Origin: Smithella sp.
GTDB taxonomy: Bacteria; Desulfobacterota; Syntrophia; Syntrophales; Smithellaceae
DNA: 64,000 bases
Reading direction: 5' to 3'
Assembly: GCA_018056685.1 (NCBI GenBank)
Contig: JAGPFC010000005.1
Coordinates: 62,001-126,000 of the forward strand
A program made the translations under genes and the position numbers. Numbering within the stretch: the stretch's first letter is position 1; every line of letters begins with the position of its first letter. This document shows, piece by piece, positions 44,363-56,881 of this stretch. The notes under the pieces are model-generated. The model saw nothing but the letters and a program-made list of their open reading frames with translations, did no database searches and was not told the DNA's origin.

Positions 44363-47300
44363 ATGAGTGACTTTAGAAAAAGATTCGGTCAGGTAAAAAA
44401 GATACTGGATATCCCCAATTTAATTGATATTCAGACAAAATCCTATGAGACATTTCTTCAAAAGGATGTCGCTGCGGCGAAACGGAGCAATATGGGGCTG
44501 CAAGGCGCTTTCAAGAGCGTCTTCCCCATATCTGATTTCAGCGGGAAATGTTCCCTGGAATTCGTCAGCTACAAGCTTGGTGATATCCGGTATGATGTTA
44601 AAGAATGTGTCCAGAAAGGCATGACGTATGCCGCTCCCCTGAAGATTGTTGTTCGGCTGGTCGTCTTTGATGTTGATCGTCCGGCTGAGGGCAAAAATAT
44701 CGGCGAGGAAGCGGAAGCACGGCAGATTCGGGACATCAAGGAGCAGGAAGTTTATTTTGGCGAAATTCCCCTGATGACGGAAAACGGCACATTCATCATT
44801 AATGGAACAGAAAGGGTGATTGTCAACCAGCTTCATCGTTCACCGGGTATCTTTTTTGATCACGACAAGGGTAAAATTGTTACCAGCGGCAAGTTGATTT
44901 ATTCCGCGCGTGTTATTCCTATCCGCGGTTCCTGGCTGGATTTTGAATTTGATTCCAAAGATATTCTTTACGTGCGTATTGACCGTCGCCGGAAGATGCC
45001 GGTCACCATCTTATTGAAGGCGCTGGGTAACTCCACGGAGTTTATTCTGAATTATTTCTACAGCGTCAACACGGTTATTGTTGAGAATAAGAAAATTTAT
45101 TTTGCCATCAATGATTCGCTGATTGGTCAGAAAGCGCCGGAAGATATCAAAGATACGAGAAATTCTGAGGTCATTATCAAGAAAGGTCGTAAATTTACCA
45201 AACCCATGATCAAGAAAATGGTAGACGCCGGTATCAAACGCGTAGCCATGAATGACATGGAACTCGCCGGTAAAATTCCGTCGCAGGATGTTCTTGATCC
45301 TGAAACCGGTGCGGTGATCTTCCGTTGCAATGAAGAATTGCCCGCCAATTGCATGGAAATCATCAAAGAGAAAGACATTAAAGAACTCAAGATTATCCAC
45401 ATTGATGAAGATACGGACAATGCGTCCATCCGGGATACGCTTTTACTGGATAAGATTGACACAACAGAAGACGCGATCATGGAAATCTATCGCCGTCTGC
45501 GCCCCAGCAATCCTCCGACTCCGGAAACCGCGGGCAAGTTCTTCAGGAGTCTTTTCTTCGAGCCGGAAACTTACGATCTTTCGAATGTCGGCCGGGCGAA
45601 GATGAATTACAAATTGCACATGAATGTGCCGACGGATACAACGGTTCTGAGCAACGACGATATTATGGCCGCGGTCAAATACCTGATTGATCTGAAAAAT
45701 GGTGTCGGCGATTGCAGTGTGGACGATATCGATCATCTGGGCAACCGTCGCGTGCGTTCGGTGGGCGAGTTGATTGAAAATCAGTACCGTATCGGTCTGG
45801 TGCGCATGGAGCGGGCCATCAAGGAAAAAATGAGCCTGCAGGACATCGAAACCATGATGCCGCATGACCTGATTAACGCCAAGCCGGTTTCCGCGGTAGT
45901 CAATGAGTTCTTCAACTCCAGCCAGCTTTCCCAGTTTATGGATCAGACGAATCCGCTTTCGGAAATCACGCATAAACGACGACTGTCGGCCCTGGGTCCC
46001 GGTGGTTTGACGAGAGAAAGGGCGGGATTTGAAGTCCGCGACGTTCACCCCACCCATTACGGCCGCATCTGTCCGATCGAGACACCGGAAGGTCCGAATA
46101 TCGGTCTCATTGTGTCTTTGAGTACGTATGCGAGAGTCAATGAATTCGGTTTTATCGAAACACCGTACCGGATGGTTGAAAACGGTAAGGTTTCCGATGA
46201 GGTTCGTTTTGTGACAGCGATTGAAGAAGAAAATCAGATTATCGCTTCCGCGGATCGTCCCTTGAATAAACATGACAAATTCGTCGAAGAATTGATATCT
46301 GTCAGAAAAGCGGGCAGCTATATTTCGGTTGTTCCCGAAGACATCAAAATGATGGATGTGTCTCCCACGCAGCTGGTCAGTGTGGCTGCGGCCTTGATTC
46401 CCTTCCTGGAGCACGATGACGCCAACCGCGCGCTGATGGGATCGAACATGCAGAGGCAGGCGGTTCCGCTCATGAGTCCGGAAGTTCCGGTGGTGGGCAC
46501 GGGCATAGAATCCGTGGTCGCCCGTGATTCCGGTGCTGTTGTCGTGGCTAGAAGAGCAGGCGTTGTCGAAAGTGTCGATGCCTCGCGGCTGATTGTCCGT
46601 GCGGACCGCATGGAAGAAGACGGCATCGACAGCGGCGTTGATATTTATAACCTGGCCAAGTACCAGCGATCCAATCAGGACACCTGTTTTAATCAGAAAC
46701 CGATTGTCAGTGCCGGCCAGCGTGTCGGAAAACGGGATATCCTGGCCGACGGTCCGGCAATTGATAACGGCGAACTCGCTTTGGGCCGAAATGTCATGGT
46801 CGCCTTCATGTCCTGGGGCGGTTACAACTACGAAGACTCCATTCTGGTCAGTGAACGAGTTGTGAAGGAAGACATTTTCACGTCGATTCATATTGAAGAG
46901 TTTGAAACCATGTCCCGCGACACCAAGCTGGGCAAGGAAGAAATCACACGTGATATTCCCAATGTCGGCGAAGAAGTGCTCAAGAATCTGGATGAGAGCG
47001 GAATCGTCAGCATTGGTGTGTCCGTCAAGCCGGGTGATATTCTGGTTGGTAAAATCACGCCGAAAGGCGAAACGCAATTGTCAGCCGAGGAAAAATTATT
47101 GCGGGCGATCTTCGGTGAAAAAGCCAGTGATGTGCGCGATACATCCTTGCGTGTACCCCCGGGCGTTGAAGGAACGGTCATTGACGCGAAAATCTTCACC
47201 CGAAAAGGCGCGGAGAGCGATCTTCGTTCGCAGGCCATAGAGGCGGATGCCATCGAACAGGTTACCCAGGACAGAGATGATGAAATTCGAATTCTTACGG

Positions 47301-48490
47301 AAACCATCAAGAAAGATATTACCAAACTGGTTGTTGGAAAAACCGCGGCAACCAAAATCGTCGATGCCAAAAAGAAAACCATTTTGAAGAAAGGCGATAT
47401 CATTACCAGGGAAATTTGGGATGAGCTGCCTTTTTCCAGCTGGAAAGAAATTACTGTCGCCGAAAACGACGGATCTGAGGAAAAGATCGCCAACCTGATT
47501 GCCTCTTTGGAAAGAAAAATCGATTTTGTAAACGCCCATTTTGAAGAGAAAATGGAAAAGATTAAGGCCAGCGATGAACTTCCCCCGGGCGTGATCAAGA
47601 TGGTTAAGGTTTACATCGCCATTAAGCGCAGACTTTCCGTCGGTGACAAGATGGCCGGCCGTCACGGAAACAAGGGTGTTTTATCCCGTATCCTGCCCGA
47701 GGAGGATATGCCTTATTTTGCTGACGGTTCCACGGTGGATATCGTTTTGAATCCGCTGGGCGTTCCTTCACGAATGAACGTCGGACAGATTCTGGAAACC
47801 CATCTGGGCTGGGCGGCAAAATCGATCGGCGAAGGTTTAAACGAGTTGCTGGAGAAGAATTTTAATCTCAATGACGCAAAGAACGAATTGAAGAAGACCT
47901 ATTCCTCACCGGAATTTGATAAATTTGTGGATCAGGCTTCTGCGGAGGATATCCGGCGATTTCTCAGACGTTTGAAAAAAGGAATGCTCGTTGCCAGTCC
48001 CGTTTTTGACGGTTGTCATGAAGATCAAATTAGGGAAATGCTTGGTAAAGCCGGTCTGCCGGATACGGGACAATCGCTGCTGTTTGACGGCAGAACCGGA
48101 GAACCGTTTGATCAGGAAGTCACGGTGGGAATTATTTATATGATGAAGCTGCACCACCTGGTTGATAATAAAATTCATGCACGTTCCATAGGTCCATATT
48201 CTCTCGTAACCCAGCAGCCGCTGGGCGGCAAGGCTCAGTTCGGCGGTCAGCGACTCGGAGAGATGGAAGTCTGGGCCATGGAAGCCTATGGCGCGGCTCA
48301 TGCCCTGCAGGAATTTCTCACGGTCAAATCCGATGACGTGGCGGGGAGAACAAGAATTTACGAATCCATTGTCAAGGGTGAACATAATTTTGAGTCCGGT
48401 CTGCCGGAATCCTTCAACGTGCTCGTCAAAGAGCTCCAGGGCCTTGGCCTGGATGTTGAATTAGTTGAAGAACCCGACAGCCTGAGCTGA
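44363..48490 (+). CDS. rpoB: DNA-directed RNA polymerase subunit beta
   Basis: A 1375-residue beta subunit. In order: protrusion/lobe ([31 protein letters not shown] is a hallmark), the rifampicin region around residues 515-575 ([29 protein letters not shown], wild-type at the usual resistance positions as far as I can see), [17 protein letters not shown], the [10 protein letters not shown] region, the active-site [13 protein letters not shown] and the C-terminal clamp ([28 protein letters not shown] type). The ATG follows AAGGA. rpoC starts 78 bp downstream. Confidence 0.99.
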   Translation: MSDFRKRFGQVKKILDIPNLIDIQTKSYETFLQKDVAAAKRSNMGLQGAFKSVFPISDFSGKCSLEFVSYKLGDIRYDVKECVQKGMTYAAPLKIVVRLVVFDVDRPAEGKNIGEEAEARQIRDIKEQEVYFGEIPLMTENGTFIINGTERVIVNQLHRSPGIFFDHDKGKIVTSGKLIYSARVIPIRGSWLDFEFDSKDILYVRIDRRRKMPVTILLKALGNSTEFILNYFYSVNTVIVENKKIYFAINDSLIGQKAPEDIKDTRNSEVIIKKGRKFTKPMIKKMVDAGIKRVAMNDMELAGKIPSQDVLDPETGAVIFRCNEELPANCMEIIKEKDIKELKIIHIDEDTDNASIRDTLLLDKIDTTEDAIMEIYRRLRPSNPPTPETAGKFFRSLFFEPETYDLSNVGRAKMNYKLHMNVPTDTTVLSNDDIMAAVKYLIDLKNGVGDCSVDDIDHLGNRRVRSVGELIENQYRIGLVRMERAIKEKMSLQDIETMMPHDLINAKPVSAVVNEFFNSSQLSQFMDQTNPLSEITHKRRLSALGPGGLTRERAGFEVRDVHPTHYGRICPIETPEGPNIGLIVSLSTYARVNEFGFIETPYRMVENGKVSDEVRFVTAIEEENQIIASADRPLNKHDKFVEELISVRKAGSYISVVPEDIKMMDVSPTQLVSVAAALIPFLEHDDANRALMGSNMQRQAVPLMSPEVPVVGTGIESVVARDSGAVVVARRAGVVESVDASRLIVRADRMEEDGIDSGVDIYNLAKYQRSNQDTCFNQKPIVSAGQRVGKRDILADGPAIDNGELALGRNVMVAFMSWGGYNYEDSILVSERVVKEDIFTSIHIEEFETMSRDTKLGKEEITRDIPNVGEEVLKNLDESGIVSIGVSVKPGDILVGKITPKGETQLSAEEKLLRAIFGEKASDVRDTSLRVPPGVEGTVIDAKIFTRKGAESDLRSQAIEADAIEQVTQDRDDEIRILTETIKKDITKLVVGKTAATKIVDAKKKTILKKGDIITREIWDELPFSSWKEITVAENDGSEEKIANLIASLERKIDFVNAHFEEKMEKIKASDELPPGVIKMVKVYIAIKRRLSVGDKMAGRHGNKGVLSRILPEEDMPYFADGSTVDIVLNPLGVPSRMNVGQILETHLGWAAKSIGEGLNELLEKNFNLNDAKNELKKTYSSPEFDKFVDQASAEDIRRFLRRLKKGMLVASPVFDGCHEDQIREMLGKAGLPDTGQSLLFDGRTGEPFDQEVTVGIIYMMKLHHLVDNKIHARSIGPYSLVTQQPLGGKAQFGGQRLGEMEVWAMEAYGAAHALQEFLTVKSDDVAGRTRIYESIVKGEHNFESGLPESFNVLVKELQGLGLDVELVEEPDSLS

Positions 48491-48568
48491 AATATCTTAG
48501 AACAGGGCTTTTGGCGCATAAAGTTAACTTGTAGTTTCACATAGCCATTTAAGTACAGGAGATCATCT

Positions 48569-51500
48569 GTGGAAGACGTTTTTAGTTATTTTGAAAAACC
48601 GAAAAATTTAGTTAAATTTAACGCAATGAAGATTTCCATTGCTTCACCGGACAAGATCCTTTCCTGGTCGCACGGTGAGGTTAAGAAACCGGAAACCATC
48701 AATTATCGCACGTTCAAGCCTGAAAAAGACGGACTTTTCTGTGCGAAGATTTTCGGGCCGGTGAAGGATTATGAGTGTCTCTGCGGACGTTATAAAAGGA
48801 TGAAACACCGCGGTGTGGTCTGCGAAAAGTGCGGTGTGGAAGTCATTCAATCCAAAGTGCGTCGCGAACGCATGGGGCATATCACGCTGGCCACGCCTGT
48901 GGCGCATATCTGGTTTTTGAAAAGTCTTCCCAGCCGCATCGGCAACGCCGTGGATCTTTCACTGAAAGAACTGGAAAAGGTTCTCTATTTTGAATCCTGG
49001 ATTGTGCTTGATCCGAAAAACACGCCACTCACCAAAAAAGATCTGCTGACGGATGAAGAGTACGAAGAAGCCAGAGAACAGTACGGCAATGACGGTTTTG
49101 TCGCTGGCATCGGTGCCGAAGCCATCCGGCAGTTGCTGGAAGAAATTGATCTGGAAAAACTGTATGAAGAATTACGCGCTGAAATTGTGACGTCTGTTTC
49201 CGACACCAAGAAAAAGAAACTGGTGAAAAGATTGAAGGTTGTTGAAGCCTTACGTAAATCCGGCAATAAACCTGAATGGATGATTTTAACGGTGCTGCCC
49301 GTGATTCCTCCGGATTTGCGTCCCCTGGTTCCGCTGGATGGCGGACGTTTCGCCACCTCCGATCTGAACGATTTATACCGTCGGGTCATCAACCGGAACA
49401 ATCGTTTGAAGAGACTTCAGGAACTCAACGCGCCCGAAATCATTATTCGCAATGAGAAGCGCATGCTGCAGGAATCGGTGGATGTCCTTTTTGACAATGG
49501 CCGTCGCGGCCGGGCGATTACCGGAACCAATAAGAGACCGCTTCGGTCCCTGTCGGATATGCTGAAAGGCAAGCAGGGTCGCTTCCGCCAGAACCTGCTG
49601 GGTAAACGTGTGGATTACTCCGGACGCTCCGTTGTCACCGTCGGCCCGGATTTGAGACTGCATCAGTGCGGTCTGCCCAAGAAAATGGCGATCGAACTTT
49701 TCAAACCCTTTATTTATAACCGTTTGCTGGACAAGGGGTATGTCACCACCGTCAAGAGCGCCAAGAAGATGGTGGAAAAAGAAACGGCGGAGGTCTGGGA
49801 TGCGCTGGATGAAGTGGTACGCGAATATCCGGTCATTCTGAACCGCGCTCCCACACTGCATCGTCTGGGTATTCAGGCCTTCGAGCCGGTGTTGATTGAA
49901 GGCAAGGCGATTCAGTTGCATCCGCTGGTGTGTACGGCTTTCAACGCGGACTTCGACGGAGACCAGATGGCCGTTCATATTCCTCTCTCCATTGAAGCGC
50001 AGACGGAAGCCCGTGTCCTGATGATGTCCACTAATAACATCCTTTCACCGGCCAACGGCAGTCCGATTATCATTCCCAGCCAGGATATCGTGCTGGGCAT
50101 TTATTATCTGACCCGGGCGAAGACCGGCGTGAAAGGCGAAGGCATGATCTTTGCCGGTCCGGACGAAGTGCGCTCCGCTATCGACAATGGTGTGATTGAT
50201 CTGCATGCGTGGATCAAAGTACGCATCAAAGGTGAAATGAAAGAAACCACTGCAGGACGAATCATTCTTTCGGAAATTGCTCCCGAAGAAATCAGCTTTG
50301 ACGATATCAATAAACTGATGAATAAAAAGGAGCTGACCCGTCTGATTGACCATTGCTATCGTCTGTGCGGCGACAAGACAACAATTATTCTGGCAGACAA
50401 ACTAAAAGATCTTGGCTTTAAATACGCGACCATTTCCGGCCTCTCCTTTGCTGTGGGCAACATGATTATTCCGGAGCACAAAAAACGCATCGTTCTGCAG
50501 GCCGATAAAGATGTTTTGAAGATCCAGAAACAGTATATGGACGGTCTGATCACCGATGGTGAACGTTACAATAAAGTAGTTGATATCTGGGCACAGGCGA
50601 CGGAAAAAATAGCTTCTGAAATGTTGAAAGGTATCAGCACGGAAGAGGTGGCATCGCCTGAAGGGAAAAAACGTAAAATTGAAAGCTTCAATCCCATTTA
50701 CATGATGGCCGATTCCGGAGCACGCGGTTCCGGACAGCAGCTCAGACAGTTGGCCGGTATGCGCGGTTTGATGGCCAAGCCCTCCGGTGAAATTATTGAA
50801 ACCCCGATTACCGCCAATTTCCGTGAAGGTCTCACGGTTTTACAGTACTTCATTTCAACGCACGGCGCCCGCAAAGGTCTGGCGGATACAGCGTTGAAAA
50901 CAGCCAATTCCGGTTATCTGACCCGAAGGCTGGTGGATGTCGCTCAGGACTGCATTATTACCGAACATGATTGCGAAACGGTGGACGGTGTTTATGTTTC
51001 CGCGCTGATGGAAGGCGGTGAAATTATTGAAACGGCCGGCGAGCGCGTCTTGGGAAGAGTCGCGCTGCAGGAAATCAAGGATCCGTTTACCCAGGAGGTC
51101 ATTGTTAAAGCCAACCAGATGATTGATGAAACCCTTGCGGATAGAATTGATCAGGCGGGCATTGAAAAAATCAATATCAGGTCGGTTCTGACCTGTCGCT
51201 CCAAACATGGCGTATGCGCGATGTGCTACGGTCGAGATCTGGCTCACGGCCATCTGGTCAACATCGGTGAAGCGGTCGGCATCGTTGCCGCGCAGTCCAT
51301 CGGTGAACCGGGAACACAGCTGACCATGAGAACATTCCATATTGGTGGTACGGCGAAATTTGATGAGCAGTCCACCCTGGTGGCCCGTCATGACGGAATC
51401 ATCAAGTTTGTGAATTTCAACACGGTGAGAACAAAAGAAGGGGATCAGGTCGTCATGAAGCGAAACGGTGAAGTCCATGTTCTGGACGAACAGAAACGCA

Positions 51501-52663
51501 GTCGTGGCAAATATGTCCTCTCTTACGGCGCTCATTTGAAAGTGACCGATAACAGTGAAGTGAAGAAGGGTCAGTTGATTGCCGAATGGGATCCTTTCTC
51601 TATCCCGATTCTGGCAGAAGTAGATGGAACCATTAAGTTTGATGATATTATCGAAGGCAAGACCATGCAGGAACAGGTTGACGAAGTCACCGGTCTTTCC
51701 CGTAAAATCATCGTTGAATACAAAGGTGGAGATTTGCGGCCGCGTGTTTCGATTAAGGACAGCAAGGGCAAAACCGCCAAACTGGCCGATTCCAACGCGG
51801 TTGCCCGTTATCTTCTGTCGGTGGGCGTCAATCTGGTTGTTACGGAAGGCGACGAAGTTAAGGCCGGAGATATCCTGGCTAAAATTCCACGGGAAACAAC
51901 AAAAACAAAAGATATTACAGGTGGTTTGCCCCGTGTTGCCGAGCTCTTTGAAGCCAGAAAGCCTAAAGACTTCGCCGTCATCAGTGAAATCAGCGGTGAA
52001 GTGAAATATGGTAAAGATGCCAAAGGAAAACGGAAGATTATTGTGACGCCGGAAGTGGGAGAAGAAAAAGAATACCTGATTGCCAAAGGAAAGCATATCA
52101 GCGTTCAGGAAGGTGACCAGGTCTCGCCGGGTGACGCTTTGATGTCCGGCGTCAATAATCCCCATGACATTCTTTCTATCAAGGGAGAGAAGGAACTGGC
52201 GAGATATCTGGTTGACGAGGTACAGGAAGTTTACCGTCTGCAGGGCGTCAAGATTAATGACAAGCACATGGAGGTTATTGTCCGTCAGATGCTTCGTCGG
52301 GTTAAAGTCACTGATCCCGGTGACACAACGTTTATAGCCGATGAAAAGATCGAGCGTTACCGTTTTCAGGAGGAAAACGAAAAAATTATCGCACAGGGAG
52401 GTCGTCCGGCGATTGGCGAACCGCTGCTTCTGGGGATTACCAAGGCATCCCTCAGTACACAGAGCTTTATTTCAGCGGCTTCGTTCCAGGAAACCACGAA
52501 AGTGCTGACCGAAGCGGCTCTTTCCGGTAAGACAGATTACCTGAGAGGCCTCAAAGAAAACGTTATTATGGGCCGGTTGATAACCGCGGGCACAGGTTTG
52601 GTGATGTACAGAAAACTGGGCATTAAACTCGCAAATGAAACGCCCGAGCCGGTTGCGGAATAA
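48569..52663 (+). CDS. rpoC: DNA-directed RNA polymerase subunit beta'
   Basis: A 1364-residue beta' subunit. It has the N-terminal zinc-binding domain ([20 protein letters not shown]), the lid/rudder region with RNRYSGR-type residues ([13 protein letters not shown]), the catalytic NADFDGDQ holding three Asp for Mg2+, the trigger-loop region, a second zinc site ([13 protein letters not shown]) and the C-terminal [21 protein letters not shown]. The start is GTG 48569, with ACAGGAGA upstream. Together with rpoB it forms the polymerase core. Confidence 0.99.
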   Translation: MEDVFSYFEKPKNLVKFNAMKISIASPDKILSWSHGEVKKPETINYRTFKPEKDGLFCAKIFGPVKDYECLCGRYKRMKHRGVVCEKCGVEVIQSKVRRERMGHITLATPVAHIWFLKSLPSRIGNAVDLSLKELEKVLYFESWIVLDPKNTPLTKKDLLTDEEYEEAREQYGNDGFVAGIGAEAIRQLLEEIDLEKLYEELRAEIVTSVSDTKKKKLVKRLKVVEALRKSGNKPEWMILTVLPVIPPDLRPLVPLDGGRFATSDLNDLYRRVINRNNRLKRLQELNAPEIIIRNEKRMLQESVDVLFDNGRRGRAITGTNKRPLRSLSDMLKGKQGRFRQNLLGKRVDYSGRSVVTVGPDLRLHQCGLPKKMAIELFKPFIYNRLLDKGYVTTVKSAKKMVEKETAEVWDALDEVVREYPVILNRAPTLHRLGIQAFEPVLIEGKAIQLHPLVCTAFNADFDGDQMAVHIPLSIEAQTEARVLMMSTNNILSPANGSPIIIPSQDIVLGIYYLTRAKTGVKGEGMIFAGPDEVRSAIDNGVIDLHAWIKVRIKGEMKETTAGRIILSEIAPEEISFDDINKLMNKKELTRLIDHCYRLCGDKTTIILADKLKDLGFKYATISGLSFAVGNMIIPEHKKRIVLQADKDVLKIQKQYMDGLITDGERYNKVVDIWAQATEKIASEMLKGISTEEVASPEGKKRKIESFNPIYMMADSGARGSGQQLRQLAGMRGLMAKPSGEIIETPITANFREGLTVLQYFISTHGARKGLADTALKTANSGYLTRRLVDVAQDCIITEHDCETVDGVYVSALMEGGEIIETAGERVLGRVALQEIKDPFTQEVIVKANQMIDETLADRIDQAGIEKINIRSVLTCRSKHGVCAMCYGRDLAHGHLVNIGEAVGIVAAQSIGEPGTQLTMRTFHIGGTAKFDEQSTLVARHDGIIKFVNFNTVRTKEGDQVVMKRNGEVHVLDEQKRSRGKYVLSYGAHLKVTDNSEVKKGQLIAEWDPFSIPILAEVDGTIKFDDIIEGKTMQEQVDEVTGLSRKIIVEYKGGDLRPRVSIKDSKGKTAKLADSNAVARYLLSVGVNLVVTEGDEVKAGDILAKIPRETTKTKDITGGLPRVAELFEARKPKDFAVISEISGEVKYGKDAKGKRKIIVTPEVGEEKEYLIAKGKHISVQEGDQVSPGDALMSGVNNPHDILSIKGEKELARYLVDEVQEVYRLQGVKINDKHMEVIVRQMLRRVKVTDPGDTTFIADEKIERYRFQEENEKIIAQGGRPAIGEPLLLGITKASLSTQSFISAASFQETTKVLTEAALSGKTDYLRGLKENVIMGRLITAGTGLVMYRKLGIKLANETPEPVAE

Positions 52664-52688
52664 TTTGAAAAAATAAATATAAAAATGC

Positions 52689-52717
52689 TTGACATATAAA
52701 ATATAAACTGGTACGTA
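52689..52717 (+). promoter_or_regulatory. Possible promoter for the rpsL-rpsG-tuf genes
   Basis: TTGACA at 52689-52694 lies in an A/T-rich stretch after rpoC, but the -10 candidate at 17 nt (TACGTA) is poor and is part of the perfect palindrome GGTACGTACC (52710-52719). The palindrome could be an operator. Evidence is limited to these motifs. Confidence 0.3.
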
Positions 52718-52772
52718 CCACCGGTTCGCTGCCGGAAATAGTAGATCAGGCAGTGATGGTTCGAGGAGGAAA

Positions 52773-53144
52773 ATGCCGACTATAAGTCAATTGATCCGGA
52801 AAGGCCGGATGAAAGTGAAAAAGAAAACAAATACTCCGGCGTTGGCGAGTTCGCCGCAGCGTCGCGGAGTTTGCGTGAGAGTTTACACAACGACCCCCAA
52901 AAAGCCGAACTCCGCGTTGCGGAAAGTGGCCAGAGTGCGTCTGACCAGTGGATACGAAGTATCTTCATACATCCCGGGTATCGGTCACAATTTACAGGAA
53001 CATTCTGTGGTGCTGGTGCGTGGAGGAAGAGTCAAGGATCTGCCCGGTGTCCGATATCATGTGATTCGGGGAACGCTGGATACCGTAGGCGTGCAGGATC
53101 GTAAACAGGGTCGATCAAAGTACGGTGCGAAAAAGCCAAGCTAA
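52773..53144 (+). CDS. rpsL: 30S ribosomal protein S12
   Basis: A 123-residue decoding-centre protein. It carries the [18 protein letters not shown] loop and the [14 protein letters not shown] loop, both with the usual lysines, so the streptomycin-sensitive form is present. The N terminus is [14 protein letters not shown] start 3 nt after GAGGAGGA. It opens the str-type cluster; rpsG follows after 14 bp. Confidence 0.98.
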   Translation: MPTISQLIRKGRMKVKKKTNTPALASSPQRRGVCVRVYTTTPKKPNSALRKVARVRLTSGYEVSSYIPGIGHNLQEHSVVLVRGGRVKDLPGVRYHVIRGTLDTVGVQDRKQGRSKYGAKKPS

Positions 53145-53158
53145 ACGGAGATAATTAA

Positions 53159-53629
53159 ATGCCGAGAAGACGGGAAATAGAAAAAAGAGATATTTTGCCA
53201 GATCCCAAGTTTAATAATAAACTGGTCGCAAAGTTCATTAATTCTTTGTTAAAAAGAGGAAAGAAAAGCGTCGCAGAAAGTATTCTGTATGGAGCTTTTG
53301 ATATTATTGAAAAAAGAGTCAAGGAGCAGCCGGTGGAGTTTTTTGAAAAGGCTGTGAATAACGTCAAACCGGTGATTGAAGTGAAATCAAGAAGAGTCGG
53401 CGGTTCGACCTATCAGGTGCCGACGGAAGTTGTGCCGAGTCGAAGAACCGCTCTGGCCATTCGCTGGTTGATTTCCAACGCTCAGGAACGTACGGAAAAA
53501 ACCATGCGGGAGAAACTGGCCGCGGAACTGATTGATGCAGCCAACAACCGGGGCGGAGCGATTAAGAAAAAAGAAGCTGTACATAAGATGGCCGAGGCCA
53601 ACAAAGCCTTTGCGCATTATAAATTTTAG
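53159..53629 (+). CDS. rpsG: 30S ribosomal protein S7
   Basis: A 156-residue S7 that nucleates the 30S head. It has [18 protein letters not shown], the [24 protein letters not shown] core and the C-terminal [15 protein letters not shown] start behind GGAGATAATTAA. In most bacteria fusA follows; here tuf starts only 56 bp later, so the usual EF-G gene is absent from this locus. Confidence 0.98.
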   Translation: MPRRREIEKRDILPDPKFNNKLVAKFINSLLKRGKKSVAESILYGAFDIIEKRVKEQPVEFFEKAVNNVKPVIEVKSRRVGGSTYQVPTEVVPSRRTALAIRWLISNAQERTEKTMREKLAAELIDAANNRGGAIKKKEAVHKMAEANKAFAHYKF

Positions 53630-53685
53630 ACAACAATTTAAACGATAAGGAAACCAACCATTCAAAGTTAAGGAGGAAAGGTCAG

Positions 53686-54879
53686 ATGGCAAAGAAAAAA
53701 TTTGAAAGGACTAAGCCGCATTTAAATATAGGAACAATCGGTCACGTGGATCATGGTAAGACCACATTGACGGCCGCGATCACGAAATATCTGGCAAAAA
53801 AAGGTTTCGCGGAATTCCGTGCTTTTGATTCAATCGACAACGCTCCGGAAGAAAAAGAGCGTGGTGTGACCATTAATATTTCCCACGTGGAATATGAAAC
53901 GGAAAAAAGACATTATGCGCACGTGGACTGCCCGGGTCACGCCGACTATATCAAGAACATGATTTCCGGTGCCGCCCATATGGACGGAACAATCCTGGTT
54001 GTGGCTGCTTCCGACGGTCCGATGCCTCAGACCCGTGAACATATCCTCCTTGCCCGTCAGGTACAGGTTCCTTATATCGTTGTTTATCTGAATAAAGTTG
54101 ACCTGGTTGATGATCCCGAACTTCTGGATCTGGTTGAGCTTGAACTCAGAGAGCTCTTGACAGCCTATGAATTTCCCGGCGATGATATTCCCATTATTCG
54201 TGGCTCCGCTCTGAAGGCTCTGGAAGCCGAAGATATCAATTCCCCCGATGTAAAAAGCATTGCGGAACTGATGGAAGCTGTGGACAATTATATTCCTGAA
54301 CCCAAGCGCGATACCGATAAGCCGTTCCTGATGCCGGTCGGTGATGTTTTCACGATTTCCGGTCGCGGTACGGTTGTCACAGGTAGAATAGATCGCGGTA
54401 TTATTAAGGTTGGTGAAGAAGTCGAAATTATCGGAATCCGGCCGACCATCAAAACGGTTGTGACCGGTGTTGAAATGTTCCGCAAAACTCTTGACGAGGG
54501 TCGTGCCGGTGATGACGTCGGTTTGTTGATTCGTGGTATCAAGAGAGAGGAAGTGGAAAGAGGTCAGGTTGTGGCCAAGCCCGGTTCCATTACTCCGCAT
54601 ACCAAATTTGAAGCGGCCGTTTACGTTTTGACCAAGGAAGAAGGTGGACGTCATACCCCGTTCTTTTCCGGTTATCGTCCCCAGTTCTATTTCCGGACAA
54701 CGGATGTGACAGGCGTGGCCACGCTTCCCGAAGGTGTGGAAATGGTTATGCCTGGTGATAATGTGAAAATGTCGATAGAGTTAATCACCCCGATCGCGAT
54801 GGAAGAACAGTTGAGATTCGCTATTCGCGAAGGTGGAAGAACCGTCGGCGCCGGAGTCGTAAGCAAAGTTATTGAATAG
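53686..54879 (+). CDS. tuf: Elongation factor Tu
   Basis: A 397-residue EF-Tu delivering aminoacyl-tRNA to the ribosome. G-domain motifs in order: [16 protein letters not shown] (switch I), DCPGHADY (switch II), NKVDLV and GSALKALE. Domains 2 and 3 follow, with [13 protein letters not shown] and the C-terminal [20 protein letters not shown] start behind AAGGAGGAAAGG. It lies directly between rpsG and rpsJ, without fusA upstream. Confidence 0.98.
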   Translation: MAKKKFERTKPHLNIGTIGHVDHGKTTLTAAITKYLAKKGFAEFRAFDSIDNAPEEKERGVTINISHVEYETEKRHYAHVDCPGHADYIKNMISGAAHMDGTILVVAASDGPMPQTREHILLARQVQVPYIVVYLNKVDLVDDPELLDLVELELRELLTAYEFPGDDIPIIRGSALKALEAEDINSPDVKSIAELMEAVDNYIPEPKRDTDKPFLMPVGDVFTISGRGTVVTGRIDRGIIKVGEEVEIIGIRPTIKTVVTGVEMFRKTLDEGRAGDDVGLLIRGIKREEVERGQVVAKPGSITPHTKFEAAVYVLTKEEGGRHTPFFSGYRPQFYFRTTDVTGVATLPEGVEMVMPGDNVKMSIELITPIAMEEQLRFAIREGGRTVGAGVVSKVIE

Positions 54880-54898
54880 GGAATAGGTTATTTTACTG

Positions 54899-55207
54899 AT
54901 GAAAGAACAAAAGATTAGAATTCGTCTCAAAGCTTACGATTATAAACTGCTGGATCGTTCCGTAGAAGAGATCGTTGAAACTGCCAAAATAACCGGCGCC
55001 CGTGTTGCCGGTCCTATACCGATTCCCACGGAGATCAATAAGTATTGCGTGAATCGCTCACCGCATGTGGACAAGAAGTCTCGCGAGCAGTTTGAAATCA
55101 GAACCCATAAAAGATTGGTTGATATTGTCGGGCCTACGCAAGCCACGGTGGATGCCTTGATGAAGTTGGATCTGTCCGCCGGAGTGGATGTGGAAATAAA
55201 AGCGTAG
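54899..55207 (+). CDS. rpsJ: 30S ribosomal protein S10
   Basis: A 102-residue S10 (NusE), which also acts in antitermination with NusB and NusG. It shows [17 protein letters not shown], the extended loop with [32 protein letters not shown] and the [12 protein letters not shown] end. It starts 19 bp after tuf with a weak ribosome-binding site, and is separated from rplC by a strong 13-bp hairpin. Confidence 0.98.
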   Translation: MKEQKIRIRLKAYDYKLLDRSVEEIVETAKITGARVAGPIPIPTEINKYCVNRSPHVDKKSREQFEIRTHKRLVDIVGPTQATVDALMKLDLSAGVDVEIKA

Positions 55208-55221
55208 GCGTATTGAAAAAC

Positions 55222-55259
55222 AATTGAAAGATGGTGTCAGACAAGGCCATCTTTCAATT
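55222..55259 (+). promoter_or_regulatory. 13-bp perfect hairpin between rpsJ and rplC
   Basis: AATTGAAAGATGG (55222-55234) pairs perfectly with CCATCTTTCAATT (55247-55259) around a 12-nt loop. An A/T-rich tail follows (AAATATTTTAA) without a long T-run. It lies in the 89-bp gap between rpsJ and rplC, a place where ribosomal operons usually have no terminator. Confidence 0.65.
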
Positions 55260-55296
55260 AAATATTTTAATGTTTATTGAAAATTTGGACTATCAG

Positions 55297-55923
55297 ATGA
55301 GCAAGGGAATTATTGGTAAGAAATTAGGAATGACTCAGGTCTTTGCCGATGACGGTTCTGCGGTGGGGGTTACCGCCATCGAGGTTGAACCGTCGGTTGT
55401 TTTACAGATTAAGACAAAGGATAAGGATGGTTATGACGCCGTCCAGCTGGGTTACGGTCGTGTGAAGCAGAAGAATGTTACCAAACCTCTGCAGGGTCAC
55501 TTTAACAAAGCCAACAAAGGTTGCTTCCGTTTTGTCAGAGAGTTTTCCGTGCAGTCTGAAGCATATGATGTGGGGCAGGAAATTACAGCCGATATCTTTA
55601 AAATGGGCGATTATGTTGACGTCATTGGAACAACGAAAGGCAAGGGATTCCAGGGTGTCGTAAAAAGACACGGTTTCGGAGGCGGCAGGGCTACGCATGG
55701 TTCGATGTTTCATCGCGCTCCCGGTTCGATTGGTGCCAGCGCCGACCCATCGCGTGTTTTTAAAGGCACCAAAATGGGCGGTCATATGGGCAATGTTCGC
55801 AATACGACACAGAATTTACAGGTCTGGCAGGTCCGTTCCGACAGGAATTTGCTTCTGTTAAAGGGTGCCGTTCCCGGCAGCAGAAACGGTTTTGTATTAA
55901 TTAAGAAAGCAAAGAAAAAATAG
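55297..55923 (+). CDS. rplC: 50S ribosomal protein L3
   Basis: A 208-residue L3 reaching the peptidyl-transferase centre. It begins [16 protein letters not shown] and includes the [22 protein letters not shown] loop and the [24 protein letters not shown] segment. The frame is open back to 55231 with two earlier ATGs, but the conserved family start is at 55297. The Shine-Dalgarno is weak (GGA). The next gene, rplD, is 24 bp away. Confidence 0.97.
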   Translation: MSKGIIGKKLGMTQVFADDGSAVGVTAIEVEPSVVLQIKTKDKDGYDAVQLGYGRVKQKNVTKPLQGHFNKANKGCFRFVREFSVQSEAYDVGQEITADIFKMGDYVDVIGTTKGKGFQGVVKRHGFGGGRATHGSMFHRAPGSIGASADPSRVFKGTKMGGHMGNVRNTTQNLQVWQVRSDRNLLLLKGAVPGSRNGFVLIKKAKKK

Positions 55924-55947
55924 TAAGGTACATCTGGAGTTATAAAC

Positions 55948-56571
55948 ATGGCAGTAGCGGATGTTTTTGATATTGAAAAGAAGAAAGTTGCTGAAGTTGA
56001 TTTGAGCGATGCTGTTTTCAGCGCGGATGTCAACGAGGCGGTTATATACGATGTGGTGAAAATGCAGTTAGCCGGCAGACGTTCGGGAACAGCATCCACC
56101 AAAACGAGAAGCGATGTCAGCGGCGGCGGCAAGAAGCCATGGCGTCAAAAAGGGACAGGGCGCGCACGATCCGGTTCGTCCAGATCGCCGATCTGGAGGA
56201 AAGGCGGAACCGTTTTCGGTCCGCATCCCCGTGACTATGCCTACAGCGTCCCTAAAAAAATCCGCAAAAAAGCATTGATTTCCGCTTTGAGCATGAAATT
56301 CAAAGAGAACAAGATGGTTATCCTGAAAGATTTTCCCATGGAAAAAATCAGTACGCGCAGTTTCCAGAAGGTTGTCAATCTCTTTGATCTCAAGAAAGCG
56401 CTTTTCGTGCTGGCTGATAATAATGAAGTTCTTTTAAAATCATCACGCAATATCAAGAATGTCAAGATGATCAGATCAGAGGGTATTAATGTTTATGATA
56501 TTTTAAATCACGAGCATTTGATTCTTCTTGAACCCTCCGTAAAAAAGATTGAGGGAGCATTGCTGGTATAA
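55948..56571 (+). CDS. rplD: 50S ribosomal protein L4
   Basis: A 207-residue L4 lining the exit tunnel. It has the basic loop [35 protein letters not shown] type and [21 protein letters not shown]. In enterobacteria L4 represses the S10 operon; the hairpin at 55222 is a conceivable target, but this is not established. The stop overlaps the rplW start by one base (TAATG). Confidence 0.98.
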   Translation: MAVADVFDIEKKKVAEVDLSDAVFSADVNEAVIYDVVKMQLAGRRSGTASTKTRSDVSGGGKKPWRQKGTGRARSGSSRSPIWRKGGTVFGPHPRDYAYSVPKKIRKKALISALSMKFKENKMVILKDFPMEKISTRSFQKVVNLFDLKKALFVLADNNEVLLKSSRNIKNVKMIRSEGINVYDILNHEHLILLEPSVKKIEGALLV

Positions 56572-56858
56572 TGGAAATCAATAAAGTTGTAAAAAGATTG
56601 CTGGTTACGGAAAAAAGTACCATAGGGCGTGACGAATCCAATAAGTATTTTTTCGAAGTGGATCGCAAAGCGAACAAACTGGAAATAAAGAGCGCGGTAG
56701 AAAAACTCTTCAAAGTCAAAGTGCTGGATGTTCGTGTGATGCATGTCCTCGGAAAAAAGAAGAGAATGGGGAGAACGATAGGCCAGAAAAGTTCCTGGAA
56801 AAAAGCTGTCGTGACTCTGGCTGAAGGCAACCGCATTGAATTTGCCGAAGGCGTATAA
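56571..56858 (+). CDS. rplW: 50S ribosomal protein L23
   Basis: A 95-residue L23 at the tunnel exit, docking site for trigger factor and SRP. It shows [12 protein letters not shown], the [23 protein letters not shown] core and [13 protein letters not shown]. The ATG overlaps the rplD stop codon, so translation is coupled. rplB follows after 23 bp. Confidence 0.97.
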   Translation: MEINKVVKRLLVTEKSTIGRDESNKYFFEVDRKANKLEIKSAVEKLFKVKVLDVRVMHVLGKKKRMGRTIGQKSSWKKAVVTLAEGNRIEFAEGV

Positions 56859-56881
56859 GAACTGGTTTAAGGATTAGACTG

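Noticed and set aside
45443..47077. A 544-codon minus-strand open frame opposite rpoB
   Set aside because: It is a shadow frame from the codon bias of rpoB; no family resemblance and no ribosome-binding site.
50855..52267. A 470-codon minus-strand open frame opposite rpoC
   Set aside because: Shadow of rpoC; composition is odd (His/Phe/Asn rich) and there is no recognisable domain.
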